DNA from: Cupriavidus plantarum
GTDB lineage: Bacteria; Pseudomonadota; Gammaproteobacteria; Burkholderiales; Burkholderiaceae
DNA: 64,000 nucleotides
Assembly (NCBI RefSeq): GCF_905397285.1
Contig: NZ_CAJPUX010000004.1
Location: 372,001 to 436,000 of the forward strand
Direction of reading: 5' to 3'
Under the pieces are notes generated by a model. That model was given only the letters and a program-made list of their open reading frames with translations. It ran no database searches and was not told the DNA's origin. Both the position numbers and the translations under genes were made by a program. Below are positions 42,624 to 50,619 of this stretch, piece by piece (positions within the stretch are counted from its first letter, which is position 1; the number at the start of each line of letters is the position of its first letter).

Positions 42624-43619
42624 TCAGCCGTCCGACTTGATCTGCGCCTCCGTGATGACCTTTTCCCAGCGGCTCACTTCCGTGCGCAGCCGCTCGGCGG
42701 ACTTGTCTGGGGAGGTGGGCGACGCGGCATAGACCCCCTGCTTCAGGAACTGGTCCTTGACGTCCGGATTGTCGAGCATCTTCGCGATCGCCGCGTTGAG
42801 GCGCTCCACGATGGCCGGGGGCGTGCCCGCGGGTGCCAGCACGCCGAACTTCGACGCCACGTCGAGCTGCGGCATGCCGGCTTCCGTGGCGGACGGCACG
42901 TCGGGTAGCATCGAAATGCGCTTTGGCGCCGCCACGGCGAGCGCGCGCAGCTGGCCCGCCTTGATGAAGGGCTGCGCCGCCGGCACGGTCTCCACCATCA
43001 TGTTCACCTGTCCCGCCACGAGGTCCGTCATCGCGGGACCGCTGCCCTTGTAGGGCACGTGGACCATATCGATGCCGGCCTCTTTCCTGAACAGCTCGGC
43101 CGCCATGCGTTGCGGCGCGCCGGCGCCCGACGACGCGTAGTTCAGCTTGCCAGGATTGGCCTTGCCGTACTGAATGAGCTCGGGCAGCGTGTTGACCGGC
43201 AGCTTCGGATTGACGACCACCACCAGCGGCACGGAGCCGACCACCATCACCGGCGCGAAGTCCTTGATCAGGTCGTAGCGCAGCTTGCCCTTCTCCAGCG
43301 TCGCCATCGTCGAGTGCGACGTCAGCGCGCCCATGAGCAGCGTGTAACCATCCGGCGCGGATTTGGCCACGACCTCGGCGCCGATATTGCCGCCCGCGCC
43401 GCCACGGTTGTCCACCACCACCTGCTGCCCCAGCGCCTCGCCCAGCTTCTGCGCGATGATCCGCCCAATCACGTCGGTCGCGCCGCCCGGAGGATAGGGC
43501 ACCACGAGGCGGATGGGCTTGTCTGGATAGGCGGCATGGGCGGGGATGGCGCAGGGAAGCGTCAGTAATACACATAACGTCGCGCCCAGCGCGCGGCGCC
43601 GGCTCATGTGGGTGGTCAT
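42624..43619 (-). CDS. Bug/TctC-family periplasmic solute-binding protein
   Basis: The protein is 331 residues from ATG at 43619, with CAGGAGACG upstream. A signal peptide ends near AIPAHA; the Bug signature reads [20 protein letters not shown], followed by [14 protein letters not shown] and [13 protein letters not shown]. It is the first gene of a unit with the IlvD-family dehydratase, so it may bind the sugar acid that the dehydratase acts on. No TctAB genes are adjacent; the permease at 45204-47244 belongs to another tctC. Confidence 0.93.
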   Translation of the reverse strand: MTTHMSRRRALGATLCVLLTLPCAIPAHAAYPDKPIRLVVPYPPGGATDVIGRIIAQKLGEALGQQVVVDNRGGAGGNIGAEVVAKSAPDGYTLLMGALTSHSTMATLEKGKLRYDLIKDFAPVMVVGSVPLVVVVNPKLPVNTLPELIQYGKANPGKLNYASSGAGAPQRMAAELFRKEAGIDMVHVPYKGSGPAMTDLVAGQVNMMVETVPAAQPFIKAGQLRALAVAAPKRISMLPDVPSATEAGMPQLDVASKFGVLAPAGTPPAIVERLNAAIAKMLDNPDVKDQFLKQGVYAASPTSPDKSAERLRTEVSRWEKVITEAQIKSDG

Positions 43620-43923
43620 CGGTCGTCTCCTGAGTATTGTTATAGGGAGCACGCCTGCACGGCACCTCGCGAACCCAAGCCGCACGCGCTACCCGGCCAC
43701 CAGTCTCGCGCCGCCGGGAAGAAGAGAAAAGCGACTGTGAGACTGATTAACCTTAAAATTTTTATTGTTTCGAAGTAGTAGTTCTGCGATGAGAAGATTC
43801 TCACTACTCCATTTGGAAAAGCGGCTTTTTGCGCCAGATCAATGGTTTGGTAGATAGCTATGACGCGTGGCGGAGATGGTGGAAAAATGCGGCGCATTGC
43901 AAACATGAAACGAGAGGCAACAC
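43620..43923. other. 304-base AT-richer intergenic region
   Basis: No gene is visible between the divergent tctC and coiled-coil genes. The centre (43740-43810) is markedly AT-rich for this genome and contains the inverted repeat TGAGAA-GA-TTCTCA (43790-43803) nested within AGTAGT (43774) and ACTACT (43803). This may be an operator or a small RNA hairpin. Confidence 0.4.
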
Positions 43924-44394
43924 GTGGACATTGAGCAGTTGGGCATCATCGGCGGCATCATCCTCGCCACGGCCGCAGGGGTCTTCGGTGCATTGACATT
44001 TATTTCGACGTACATGGAAGACAAGGTGCAAAAGGGAATCAAGCCCCTTATCGCGTCGATCGAGGGCCTCGACAAGAAGTTCACCGCATCGATCGAGGGC
44101 ATCGACAAGAAGTTCGATCTGATGATGGAAGTGATGAGTCGAGGCTTTAAGGATGTCGATAAGCGGTTCGAGCAGGTGGACAAGCGCTTCGAGCAGGTGG
44201 ACAAGCGTTTTGAGCAAGTGGACAAGCGGTTCGAGCAAGTGGACAAGCGCTTCGAGAAAATGGAACACCGCATGGAGCAGATGGACACACGCATCGGTCA
44301 TATGGACAAGCGCATCGAGCTGATGGACGGACGCATCGAGCAAATCGACGTGCGGCTCGGGCACGTGGAGGAACAGCTCGTCCGGAAGTCTTAG
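43924..44394 (+). CDS. Membrane-anchored coiled-coil protein with heptad tandem repeats
   Basis: The protein is 156 residues from a GTG start with GAGAGG upstream. An N-terminal hydrophobic segment (GIIGGIILATAAGVFGALTF) is followed by a long coiled coil. Two nearly identical 30-bp units (44053-44082 and 44086-44115; SIEGxDKKF) precede five tandem 21-bp units (44155-44259) encoding V-D-K-R-F-E-Q. More degenerate heptads follow (MEQMDTRIGHMDKRIELMDG). One turn of repeat equals one heptad, so copy-number changes would lengthen the rod without a frameshift. Function unknown; it could be a trimeric or dimeric membrane-tethered spacer. Confidence 0.75.
   Translation: MDIEQLGIIGGIILATAAGVFGALTFISTYMEDKVQKGIKPLIASIEGLDKKFTASIEGIDKKFDLMMEVMSRGFKDVDKRFEQVDKRFEQVDKRFEQVDKRFEQVDKRFEKMEHRMEQMDTRIGHMDKRIELMDGRIEQIDVRLGHVEEQLVRKS
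44155..44259 (+). repeat. Five tandem 21-bp repeats (one heptad each)
   Basis: The units begin at 44155, 44176, 44197, 44218 and 44239. The consensus is GTGGACAAGCGnTTCGAGCA plus one base; units differ mainly at third codon positions. This points to duplication followed by drift under protein-level constraint. Confidence 0.95.
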
Positions 44395-44470
44395 CGCTGA
44401 AATGGCCCATCGTCGCCGGGGCTGCTAAGCTCAAGCTTTTGCATTCCCGGCCCTTACCAGGAGACCTACC

Positions 44471-45169
44471 ATGTCCCAGCGCATTTCGATCGATACCCCC
44501 GACGGCAGCTTCGCCGCCTACCTTGCCACCCCGGACCCCGCCACCGCCCGCGGCACTGCGATCGTGGTGATTCAGGAGATCTTCGGGATCAACGCGGATA
44601 TGCGCGAGACCTGCGACAACTTCGCGCGGGACGGGTTTCTGGCCATCTGTCCGGATCTGTACTGGCGGCAGGAACCGAACGTCGAGCTCACGGACAAGAC
44701 CAAGGAAGAGTGGGACAAGGCGTTCGCGCTGCTGAATGGGTTCAACATCGACAAGGGTGTCGAAGACATCGCCTCGACGATTGCATTCGTACGCACGCTG
44801 CCCAGCGTCACGGGCGGTGTCGGTGCGGTGGGATATTGCCTCGGTGGCCTGCTGGCGTTTTTGACGGCCACGCGTACCGATGCAGATAGCGCCGTGTCGT
44901 ACTACGGCGTCAATCTGGACAAGTTCCTCGGCGAGGCTGGCAAGATCCAGAGCCCGCTGCTGATGCACATCGCCGAAGAGGACGAATTCGTGCCGGCGGA
45001 AGCCCGCGCGAAGATCATTGAGGCACTCAAGGACAACCCGCACGTCGAGATCCACACGTATCCGGGCTGCCAGCACGCCTTCGCGCGGAACAATGGCATC
45101 CATTACGTCGATGCGGCGGCCAAGGCCGCCAATGCGCGCACGCTGAAGGCGTTCGAGGCGATGCGTTAA
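44471..45169 (+). CDS. Dienelactone hydrolase-family enzyme
   Basis: This 232-residue alpha/beta hydrolase has the dienelactone-hydrolase catalytic set at the classical positions: Cys123 in GYCLGG, Asp171 in EEDEFVP, His202 in GCQHAFAR and the Glu36 of QEIFGI. The family hydrolyses carboxymethylenebutenolide in chloroaromatic degradation, but many members act on other lactones or esters. The ATG follows CAGGAGACC. There are no aromatic-degradation genes nearby, so the true substrate is open. Confidence 0.92.
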   Translation: MSQRISIDTPDGSFAAYLATPDPATARGTAIVVIQEIFGINADMRETCDNFARDGFLAICPDLYWRQEPNVELTDKTKEEWDKAFALLNGFNIDKGVEDIASTIAFVRTLPSVTGGVGAVGYCLGGLLAFLTATRTDADSAVSYYGVNLDKFLGEAGKIQSPLLMHIAEEDEFVPAEARAKIIEALKDNPHVEIHTYPGCQHAFARNNGIHYVDAAAKAANARTLKAFEAMR

Positions 45170-45184
45170 ACGGTGTCGCGCCGG

Positions 45185-45215
45185 GCAGCGGAATGAGGCG
45201 CCATCATTCCGCTGC
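45185..45215. terminator. 12-bp perfect hairpin between convergent genes
   Basis: GCAGCGGAATGA (45185-45196) pairs with TCATTCCGCTGC (45204-45215) around a 7-base loop. It lies between the dienelactone hydrolase stop and the last codons of tctA, part of which it encodes. There is no T-run on either side, so it is a candidate bidirectional, non-canonical terminator. Confidence 0.45.
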
Positions 45216-46727
45216 GCTCTGCGTCTGCAACGCCCGCCGACGCTTGCGCGCATCGAGCATGCCGCCCAACACCGGCCACACCAGAACGACGATCGCCAGC
45301 CCCATGATCGTGCCGACGAGCCCGTTGGACCAGAACACATCCATCTGCCCCTGCGACATCAGCATCGTCTGACGGAATGCATCCTCCGCCCGATCCCCAA
45401 GCACGAGCGCGAGCACGAGTGGCGCCAGCGGATAGTCGAGCTTCTTGAGGATGTAGCCGACCACACCGAAGATCAGCATGAGCCAGACGTCGAACATCGC
45501 GTTATGCACGGTGTAGGCTCCGATCGCACAGACGACAAGAATCAGCGGCGCGATGATCGCGAACGGGATGCGCAGGATCGCCGCGAACAGCGGCACGGTC
45601 GATAGCACCACGATCAGCCCGGCAAGATTTCCGAGATACATGCTCGCGATCAGGCCCCACACAAACGTCTTCTGCTCGGCGAAGAGCAGGGGACCCGGCT
45701 GCAGCCCCCAGATCATCAGACCGCCCAGCAGCACGGCAGCCGTGGCCGACCCGGGAATGCCGAGTGCAAGCATCGGCAGCAGCGCGCTGGTACCGGCCGC
45801 ATGGGCCGCGCATTCGGGCGCGATCACGCCTTCCACGTTGCCGCGCCCGAACGTCTCGCGATTGCGGGCGAAACGCTTGGCCACGCCGTAACCCATGAAC
45901 GACGCCGCCGTGGCGCCGCCCGGCGTCACGCCGAGCCAGCAGCCGATGACTGACGAGCGGATCAGCGTCATCCAGTAGCGCGGCAGTTCGGCCCAGGTCT
46001 TGAGCACGACCTTCAGATCGATGTTCGCGCGCTTGCCGCGGAAAGCGATGCCCTCTTCCATCGTCATCAGGATTTCGCTGATCCCGAACAGGCCAATCAC
46101 GACCACGAGGAAGTCGAAGCCGCGCAGCAATTCGGTGGAACCGTATGTCATGCGCAGCGTGCCCGATACCGTGTCCATGCCGACGACCGCGAGCGCAAAG
46201 CCGATGCACATCGCGATGACGATCTTGGCCTTCGCCTCCTTGCCCATGCCAATGAAGCTGCAAAACGTGAGGAGGTACACCGCGAAGAATTCCGGCGGTC
46301 CAAAACGCAACGCGAATTTGGCCACCAGCGGTGCAAGAAACGTGATCAGCAACACGCCCGCCAGCGCCCCGAGAAACGAGCCCGTGAACGCGGACGTGAG
46401 CGCGCGCCCGGCCTCGCCCTGCTGCGCCATCGGATAGCCGTCGAACGTCGTGGCCACCGACCACGCCTCCCCGGGAATATTGAACAGGATCGACGTGATC
46501 GCCCCGCCGAACAACGCGCCCCAATAAATGCAGGAGAGCATGATGATCGCCGACGTGGGCTCCATCGAGAACGTCAGCGGTAACAGGATCGCCACCCCAT
46601 TGGGGCCGCCCAGCCCCGGCAGCACACCCACCACGATGCCGAGCAGGATGCCAGCGAGCATGAGCCCCACGTTGTGCCACGACATCGCCACCGCGAAGCC
46701 ACCCATCAATGCATTGAGTTCATCCAT
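45204..46727 (-). CDS. TctA-family large permease subunit
   Basis: This 507-residue, roughly 12-span protein has the canonical TctA signature GIVVGVLPGLGGPNGVAILL and the second-half repeat GVTPGGATAASFMGYG. It forms the transport channel of a tripartite tricarboxylate-type carrier with the TctB gene 10 bases upstream and the TctC gene before it. The start is ATG with GGGAGCCGCG. Its neighbours, a serine-glyoxylate-type transaminase and a hydroxyacid dehydrogenase, hint at a small hydroxy- or amino-acid-derived carboxylate substrate. Confidence 0.95.
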   Translation of the reverse strand: MDELNALMGGFAVAMSWHNVGLMLAGILLGIVVGVLPGLGGPNGVAILLPLTFSMEPTSAIIMLSCIYWGALFGGAITSILFNIPGEAWSVATTFDGYPMAQQGEAGRALTSAFTGSFLGALAGVLLITFLAPLVAKFALRFGPPEFFAVYLLTFCSFIGMGKEAKAKIVIAMCIGFALAVVGMDTVSGTLRMTYGSTELLRGFDFLVVVIGLFGISEILMTMEEGIAFRGKRANIDLKVVLKTWAELPRYWMTLIRSSVIGCWLGVTPGGATAASFMGYGVAKRFARNRETFGRGNVEGVIAPECAAHAAGTSALLPMLALGIPGSATAAVLLGGLMIWGLQPGPLLFAEQKTFVWGLIASMYLGNLAGLIVVLSTVPLFAAILRIPFAIIAPLILVVCAIGAYTVHNAMFDVWLMLIFGVVGYILKKLDYPLAPLVLALVLGDRAEDAFRQTMLMSQGQMDVFWSNGLVGTIMGLAIVVLVWPVLGGMLDARKRRRALQTQSAAE

Positions 46728-46737
46728 CGCGGCTCCC

Positions 46738-47244
46738 TCAGAAGCCGAAGGCCGCTTCGAGCGGACCCTTCGGCAGCGGCACGCGGAACTGCATCTCGAA
46801 GATCCAGAACAGCGCGGCATTGACCAGCACACCGGTGGCCACCGAGCGCCACCACGAGAATTTGCCGAGCAGGATCATGAAGCCGATCACAAACAGCGCT
46901 GACGCGACATAGATGCCAAGGAAACCGATCGCGACCACGTAGACGGTCAGCGGCACGAGAATCACGGCGACCTGCTTCAGCTGCGGCCACGTGACGAAGG
47001 TCTCGCCAGGCTCCATGCGCCACGCATGCCACAGCACAAACAGGCATGCGATGAAAATGAGCGCGCCGATGCGCATCGGGAAGTAGCCGGCCTCCGGGCC
47101 GTCGGGTGCCCAGCCGGCACCAATGCTGTAGTTGCTGACCATCACCACCACGGCGCCCGCCGCGATCAGCAGCGCGACGACGATCTCCGCCGTGCGTACC
47201 GTGATCGCCGCCGGTGCCGCGGCCTCCTGTGGATGCTCGCCCAT
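46738..47244 (-). CDS. TctB-family small permease subunit
   Basis: This 168-residue protein has four hydrophobic spans and the GYFPMRIGALIF motif usual in TctB (DUF1468) proteins. It starts at ATG with CAGGAGACCC. Gene order tctC-tctB-tctA on the minus strand is the standard arrangement, and the 10-base spacing to tctA supports a single transcript. Confidence 0.92.
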   Translation of the reverse strand: MGEHPQEAAAPAAITVRTAEIVVALLIAAGAVVVMVSNYSIGAGWAPDGPEAGYFPMRIGALIFIACLFVLWHAWRMEPGETFVTWPQLKQVAVILVPLTVYVVAIGFLGIYVASALFVIGFMILLGKFSWWRSVATGVLVNAALFWIFEMQFRVPLPKGPLEAAFGF

Positions 47245-47305
47245 GATCGGGTCTCCTGATTGGCATCGGAAAGCCCTCGCCCGTTGCAGGCGAGGGGTAC
47301 AGCCG

Positions 47306-48310
47306 TCAACGCGCGGCAGCGACGAAGCCGGCGGCCTTGATGATGTCCTTGTGGCGGTTCTCGTCGGCGGTGAGGAAGTCCGTGAGTTTCTGGCCGACCA
47401 GGAAGTCGTTCTTGAGCGCGTTCTTCTCGAGGTATTCCTTCCACTCCGGCGTGGCCACGACCTTCTGCATCAGATCGACATAGAACTTCTGCTGATCGGG
47501 CGTGACGCCGCCAGGCAGCATGAACACCCGCAACATCTCGTATTCGACGTCGAGGCCCGCTTCCTTGCAGGTGGGAATGTCGCCCCAGCTCTGCGTGCCC
47601 GTGATCTTCGTCGAGTACTGCATGCGCGCCGGCGCGAACACACACAATGCGCGATGCTCGCCCGCGCGCCATTGCCCGATCGATTCGGAGGGATTGTTGA
47701 CGTTGGAGTCGATGTGCTTGCCCGACAATTGCGTGGCGGCCTCGCCGCCGCCCTTGTACGGGATGTAGATGAAGCGCACGCCGGCCTTGCGCTCCACCTG
47801 CGCGGTGATGATCTGGTCCTCGCGCTTGGAACTGGTGCCGCCCATCTTGAGTTTGCCCGGGCTCTCCTTCGCCTTGGCGAGGTAGTCGGCCGGGGTCTTG
47901 TATGGGTCCTGCGCGTTGGTCCACAGCACGAATTCGTCCTGCGCCACCATCGCCACGGGCGTGAGATCGCGCCAGTTGAACGGCAGCTGGCTGATCATCG
48001 GCACGGTGTACAGCGCCGAGGACGTCACCAGCAGCTTGTGCGGATCGCCCTTGGACGCCTTCGTGTCCATCAGCCCTTCCGCGCCGCTCGCGCCAGCCTT
48101 GTTGACGACGATGATCGGCTGGTTCATCAGCTTGTGCTTGGCGATGATGCCCTGTATCGATCGCGCCATCTGGTCCGATGCGCCGCCCGCGCTGAACGGC
48201 ACCACCATTTCCACCGGCTTGGTGGGCTCCCACGCGAACGCCGGCGCGACCATCGCACCGAGCAGGGACACACACGACAACTGCAACTGCAACTTGCTAA
48301 GCAACATCAT
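47306..48310 (-). CDS. TctC/Bug-family periplasmic binding protein of the tctCBA operon
   Basis: This 334-residue protein has a signal peptide (cleavage near APAFA) and the signature EPTKPVEMVVPFSAGGASDQ. Compared with the other two Bug proteins here it diverges in the ligand loop (VVNKAGASGAEGLM, IPYKGGGEAATQL), suggesting a different ligand. It is the first gene of tctCBA, with AAGGAGAC before the ATG, and lies 84 bases after the aminotransferase gene on the same strand. Confidence 0.93.
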   Translation of the reverse strand: MMLLSKLQLQLSCVSLLGAMVAPAFAWEPTKPVEMVVPFSAGGASDQMARSIQGIIAKHKLMNQPIIVVNKAGASGAEGLMDTKASKGDPHKLLVTSSALYTVPMISQLPFNWRDLTPVAMVAQDEFVLWTNAQDPYKTPADYLAKAKESPGKLKMGGTSSKREDQIITAQVERKAGVRFIYIPYKGGGEAATQLSGKHIDSNVNNPSESIGQWRAGEHRALCVFAPARMQYSTKITGTQSWGDIPTCKEAGLDVEYEMLRVFMLPGGVTPDQQKFYVDLMQKVVATPEWKEYLEKNALKNDFLVGQKLTDFLTADENRHKDIIKAAGFVAAAR

Positions 48311-48394
48311 GGCTTGTCTCCTTGGATGGACACCGTGCGGTCTGCTGCCGCATCGGTGGTTCTTGCCAAAACTTGCTGCTGCGCGCAGTGAGGA

Positions 48395-49600
48395 TCAGGC
48401 CGCGCGCAATGCCGGCTGCGCCGCCGCGGCGCGCAGGCTTTCCATGGCGGCGAGCACGCCGCCGGCCTTGTGCGGTACGTTCGCGAGCGCGAGGCCCATT
48501 TCCACGCCGGCCAGCGTGCCCATCAACGTGAGGTCGTTGAAGTCACCGAGGTGTCCGATACGGAAGATTTTGCCGGAGACCTTCGACAGCCCCTGGCCGA
48601 GCGACATGTTGAAGTTCTCGAGCACGACCTTGCGGAACGCGTCGGCGCTATGGCCCTCCGGCATGACCACGGCGGTCAGCGCGGGGCTGTATTCGGCAGG
48701 GTTCTGGCACAGGATCTCGAGGCCCCAGCCGCGCACGGCGGCACGCGTGGCCTCGGCATGGCGCTTGTGGCGGGCGAACACGTTCGGCAGCCCTTCCTCG
48801 AACAGCATGTCGCACGCTTCGGACAGGCCGTAGAGCAGGTTGGTCGCGGGCGTGTACGGCCAGAAGCCGTTCTTGTTCGCTTCGATGATCTCTTCCCACC
48901 CCCAGAACGCCTTCGGCAGCTTCGCGTTCGCCGAGGCCGCGATGGCCTTCTGGCTGACGGCATTGAACGAGATGCCCGGCGGCAGCATCAGGCCCTTCTG
49001 CGAGCCGGAGACGGTCACATCCACGCCCCACTCGTCGTGGCGATAGTCAACCGAACCCAGCGAGGAGATCGTATCGACGAGCAGCAGCGCCGGATGATTG
49101 GCGGCATCGATCGCACGCCGCACCGCCGCGATGTCGGACGTGACGCCGGTCGACGTCTCGTTGTGCACGACGCAGACGGCCTTGATCGCGTGGGCCTTGT
49201 CCTCGGTCAGCCGCGCGCCGATGGCGGCCGCGTCCACGCCATGACGCCAGTCGCCACCGAGGAACTCGGAGACGAGGCCGAGCTTGTCGGCCATGCGCTT
49301 CCACAGCGAGGCGAAGTGGCCGGTCTCGAACATCAGCACGTGATCGCCGGGCGAGAGGGTGTTGACGAGAGCGGCCTCCCAGGCGCCGGTACCGGACGCG
49401 GGATAGATCACCACGGGCTGCTGCGTCTGGAACACCTTGCGGATATCCGCGAGCACCTTCTTGCCCAGTTGCTGGAACTCGGGACCGCGATGGTCGATGG
49501 TCGGATAATCCATCGCGCGGAGCACCCGGTCGGGCACATTGGTCGGCCCGGGAATCTGCAGGAAGTGCCGGCCGCTGGGGTGGGAGTTCAGTCGGATCAT
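48395..49600 (-). CDS. Serine-glyoxylate/serine-pyruvate aminotransferase-family enzyme
   Basis: This 401-residue fold-type I PLP enzyme of the class V group opens with FLQIPGPTNVPDRVLRAMDY. The PLP Lys202 is in SGSQKGLMLPPG, with VVHNETSTGVTSD and LLVDTISSLGSVD upstream. In methylotrophs SgaA transfers the serine amino group to glyoxylate, forming hydroxypyruvate and glycine. Here it heads the tctCBA unit and is divergent from a GntR regulator whose putative operator overlaps its promoter. The substrate imported by TctCBA may feed glyoxylate or hydroxypyruvate to it. The start has GAGGCGAT. Confidence 0.9.
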   Translation of the reverse strand: MIRLNSHPSGRHFLQIPGPTNVPDRVLRAMDYPTIDHRGPEFQQLGKKVLADIRKVFQTQQPVVIYPASGTGAWEAALVNTLSPGDHVLMFETGHFASLWKRMADKLGLVSEFLGGDWRHGVDAAAIGARLTEDKAHAIKAVCVVHNETSTGVTSDIAAVRRAIDAANHPALLLVDTISSLGSVDYRHDEWGVDVTVSGSQKGLMLPPGISFNAVSQKAIAASANAKLPKAFWGWEEIIEANKNGFWPYTPATNLLYGLSEACDMLFEEGLPNVFARHKRHAEATRAAVRGWGLEILCQNPAEYSPALTAVVMPEGHSADAFRKVVLENFNMSLGQGLSKVSGKIFRIGHLGDFNDLTLMGTLAGVEMGLALANVPHKAGGVLAAMESLRAAAAQPALRAA

Positions 49601-49617
49601 ATCGCCTCGTGTCTCAA

Positions 49618-49637
49618 TTTGAATTTTGTATTCAAAA
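49618..49637. promoter_or_regulatory. Candidate GntR operator at the aminotransferase promoter
   Basis: TTTGAAT-TTTGT-ATTCAAA (49618-49636) is a perfect 7-base inverted repeat; within it TTGTATTCAAAA (49626-49637) is the exact reverse complement of the sequence at 49813-49824. It lies 18 bases upstream of the aminotransferase start. Confidence 0.6.
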
Positions 49638-49812
49638 ACTGGGAATGCACTGCGGGACTGGCTTACGAGATAATGATGCCCGGCCCCTGCGCCGCCCTCC
49701 CTGTTAAAAACCCTTATAAATCAAAGATTATTCGTTATTGTCGTCGTCTTTTTTGCACGTTTCGGCGTGCCCGACTGCTTTGGCATGCAGTTCGTGCTTG
49801 CCCCAGAGTAGG

Positions 49813-49824
49813 TTTTGAATACAA
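49813..49824. promoter_or_regulatory. Candidate GntR operator at its own promoter
   Basis: TTTTGAATACAA is the reverse complement of the 12-mer at 49626-49637. It lies 24 bases upstream of the GntR start. Matching sites at both ends of a divergent gap point to one regulator controlling both directions. Confidence 0.6.
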
Positions 49825-49848
49825 TACTGTCAAGCCGCGAAATCACCG

Positions 49849-50541
49849 ATGAGCCTCAATCCGAACCCTTCCTCCCAGGCCGTTGACCGCCAGATCCTGC
49901 ATGTGGCGGTCGCCCAGCGCCTGCGCGCGATGATCCTGGAAGGCGAACTCGCGCCCGGAACGCGGCTGAACGAACGCGTCCTCTGCGACCAGCTGCAGGT
50001 ATCGCGCACGCCGTTGCGCGAGGCCTTCAAGGTGCTGGCCGGCGATGGTCTCGTGACACTGTTGCCGAACCGCGGCGCCGAGGTCGTCCAGCTATCGCAG
50101 GAGACCATCGATCATCTGTTCGAGATGATGGGCGCGCTGGAGGGGCTCTCCGGCGAACTCGCCTGCGAACGCATCGGCGACGCCGAACTGAACGAGATTC
50201 GCGCGTTGCACTTCGAAATGCTCGCCTGCCATGCGCGGCGCGACCTGCCCAATTACTACGCGCTGAACCGCCGCATCCACGACGCCATCAATGCGGCGGC
50301 ACGCAATCCCATCCTCGAGGAGACCTACCGACGCATCAACCTGCGCATTCAGGCGCTGCGTTTTCGCTCGAACTTCGATCAGGAAAAATGGGACATGGCC
50401 GTGCTGGAGCACGGTGCGATGCTCGACTGCCTGGCGAAGCGCGACGGCGCGGGCCTGCGTGACATCCTGCGCGCGCACCTCAAGCACAAGCGCGACGCGC
50501 TGATCGCCGAACTAGAACGCGTACAGGGCGCCGCCGCCTGA
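49849..50541 (+). CDS. GntR/FadR-type regulator with FCD domain
   Basis: This 230-residue protein has an N-terminal winged helix (QRLRAMILEGELAPGTRLNE, VLCDQLQVSRTPLREAFKVL) and an FCD ligand domain with metal-binding histidines (NRRIHDAINAAARNP, LEHGAMLD, AHLKHKRDAL). FCD members typically sense short carboxylates and repress uptake and catabolic genes. It is divergent from the aminotransferase-tctCBA unit and followed by the FAD/Fe-S dehydrogenase gene 78 bases on. Confidence 0.92.
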   Translation: MSLNPNPSSQAVDRQILHVAVAQRLRAMILEGELAPGTRLNERVLCDQLQVSRTPLREAFKVLAGDGLVTLLPNRGAEVVQLSQETIDHLFEMMGALEGLSGELACERIGDAELNEIRALHFEMLACHARRDLPNYYALNRRIHDAINAAARNPILEETYRRINLRIQALRFRSNFDQEKWDMAVLEHGAMLDCLAKRDGAGLRDILRAHLKHKRDALIAELERVQGAAA

Positions 50542-50619
50542 GGCAACGGGCCGCTTTGCGGTCCGGCCGCCGGCGGCGTCGTCGCCCGAGTGCGTGCAGC
50601 AACCGGAGACCCCACGCCC

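Noticed and set aside
39847-42732. 961-residue plus-strand ORF antisense to the ilvD-family gene
   Set aside because: Composition is Arg/Ala/His-rich shadow coding of a high-GC gene; the minus-strand frame has clear family motifs.
44155-44259. Possible CRISPR array
   Set aside because: Units are contiguous 21-bp repeats without spacers and encode in-frame heptads.
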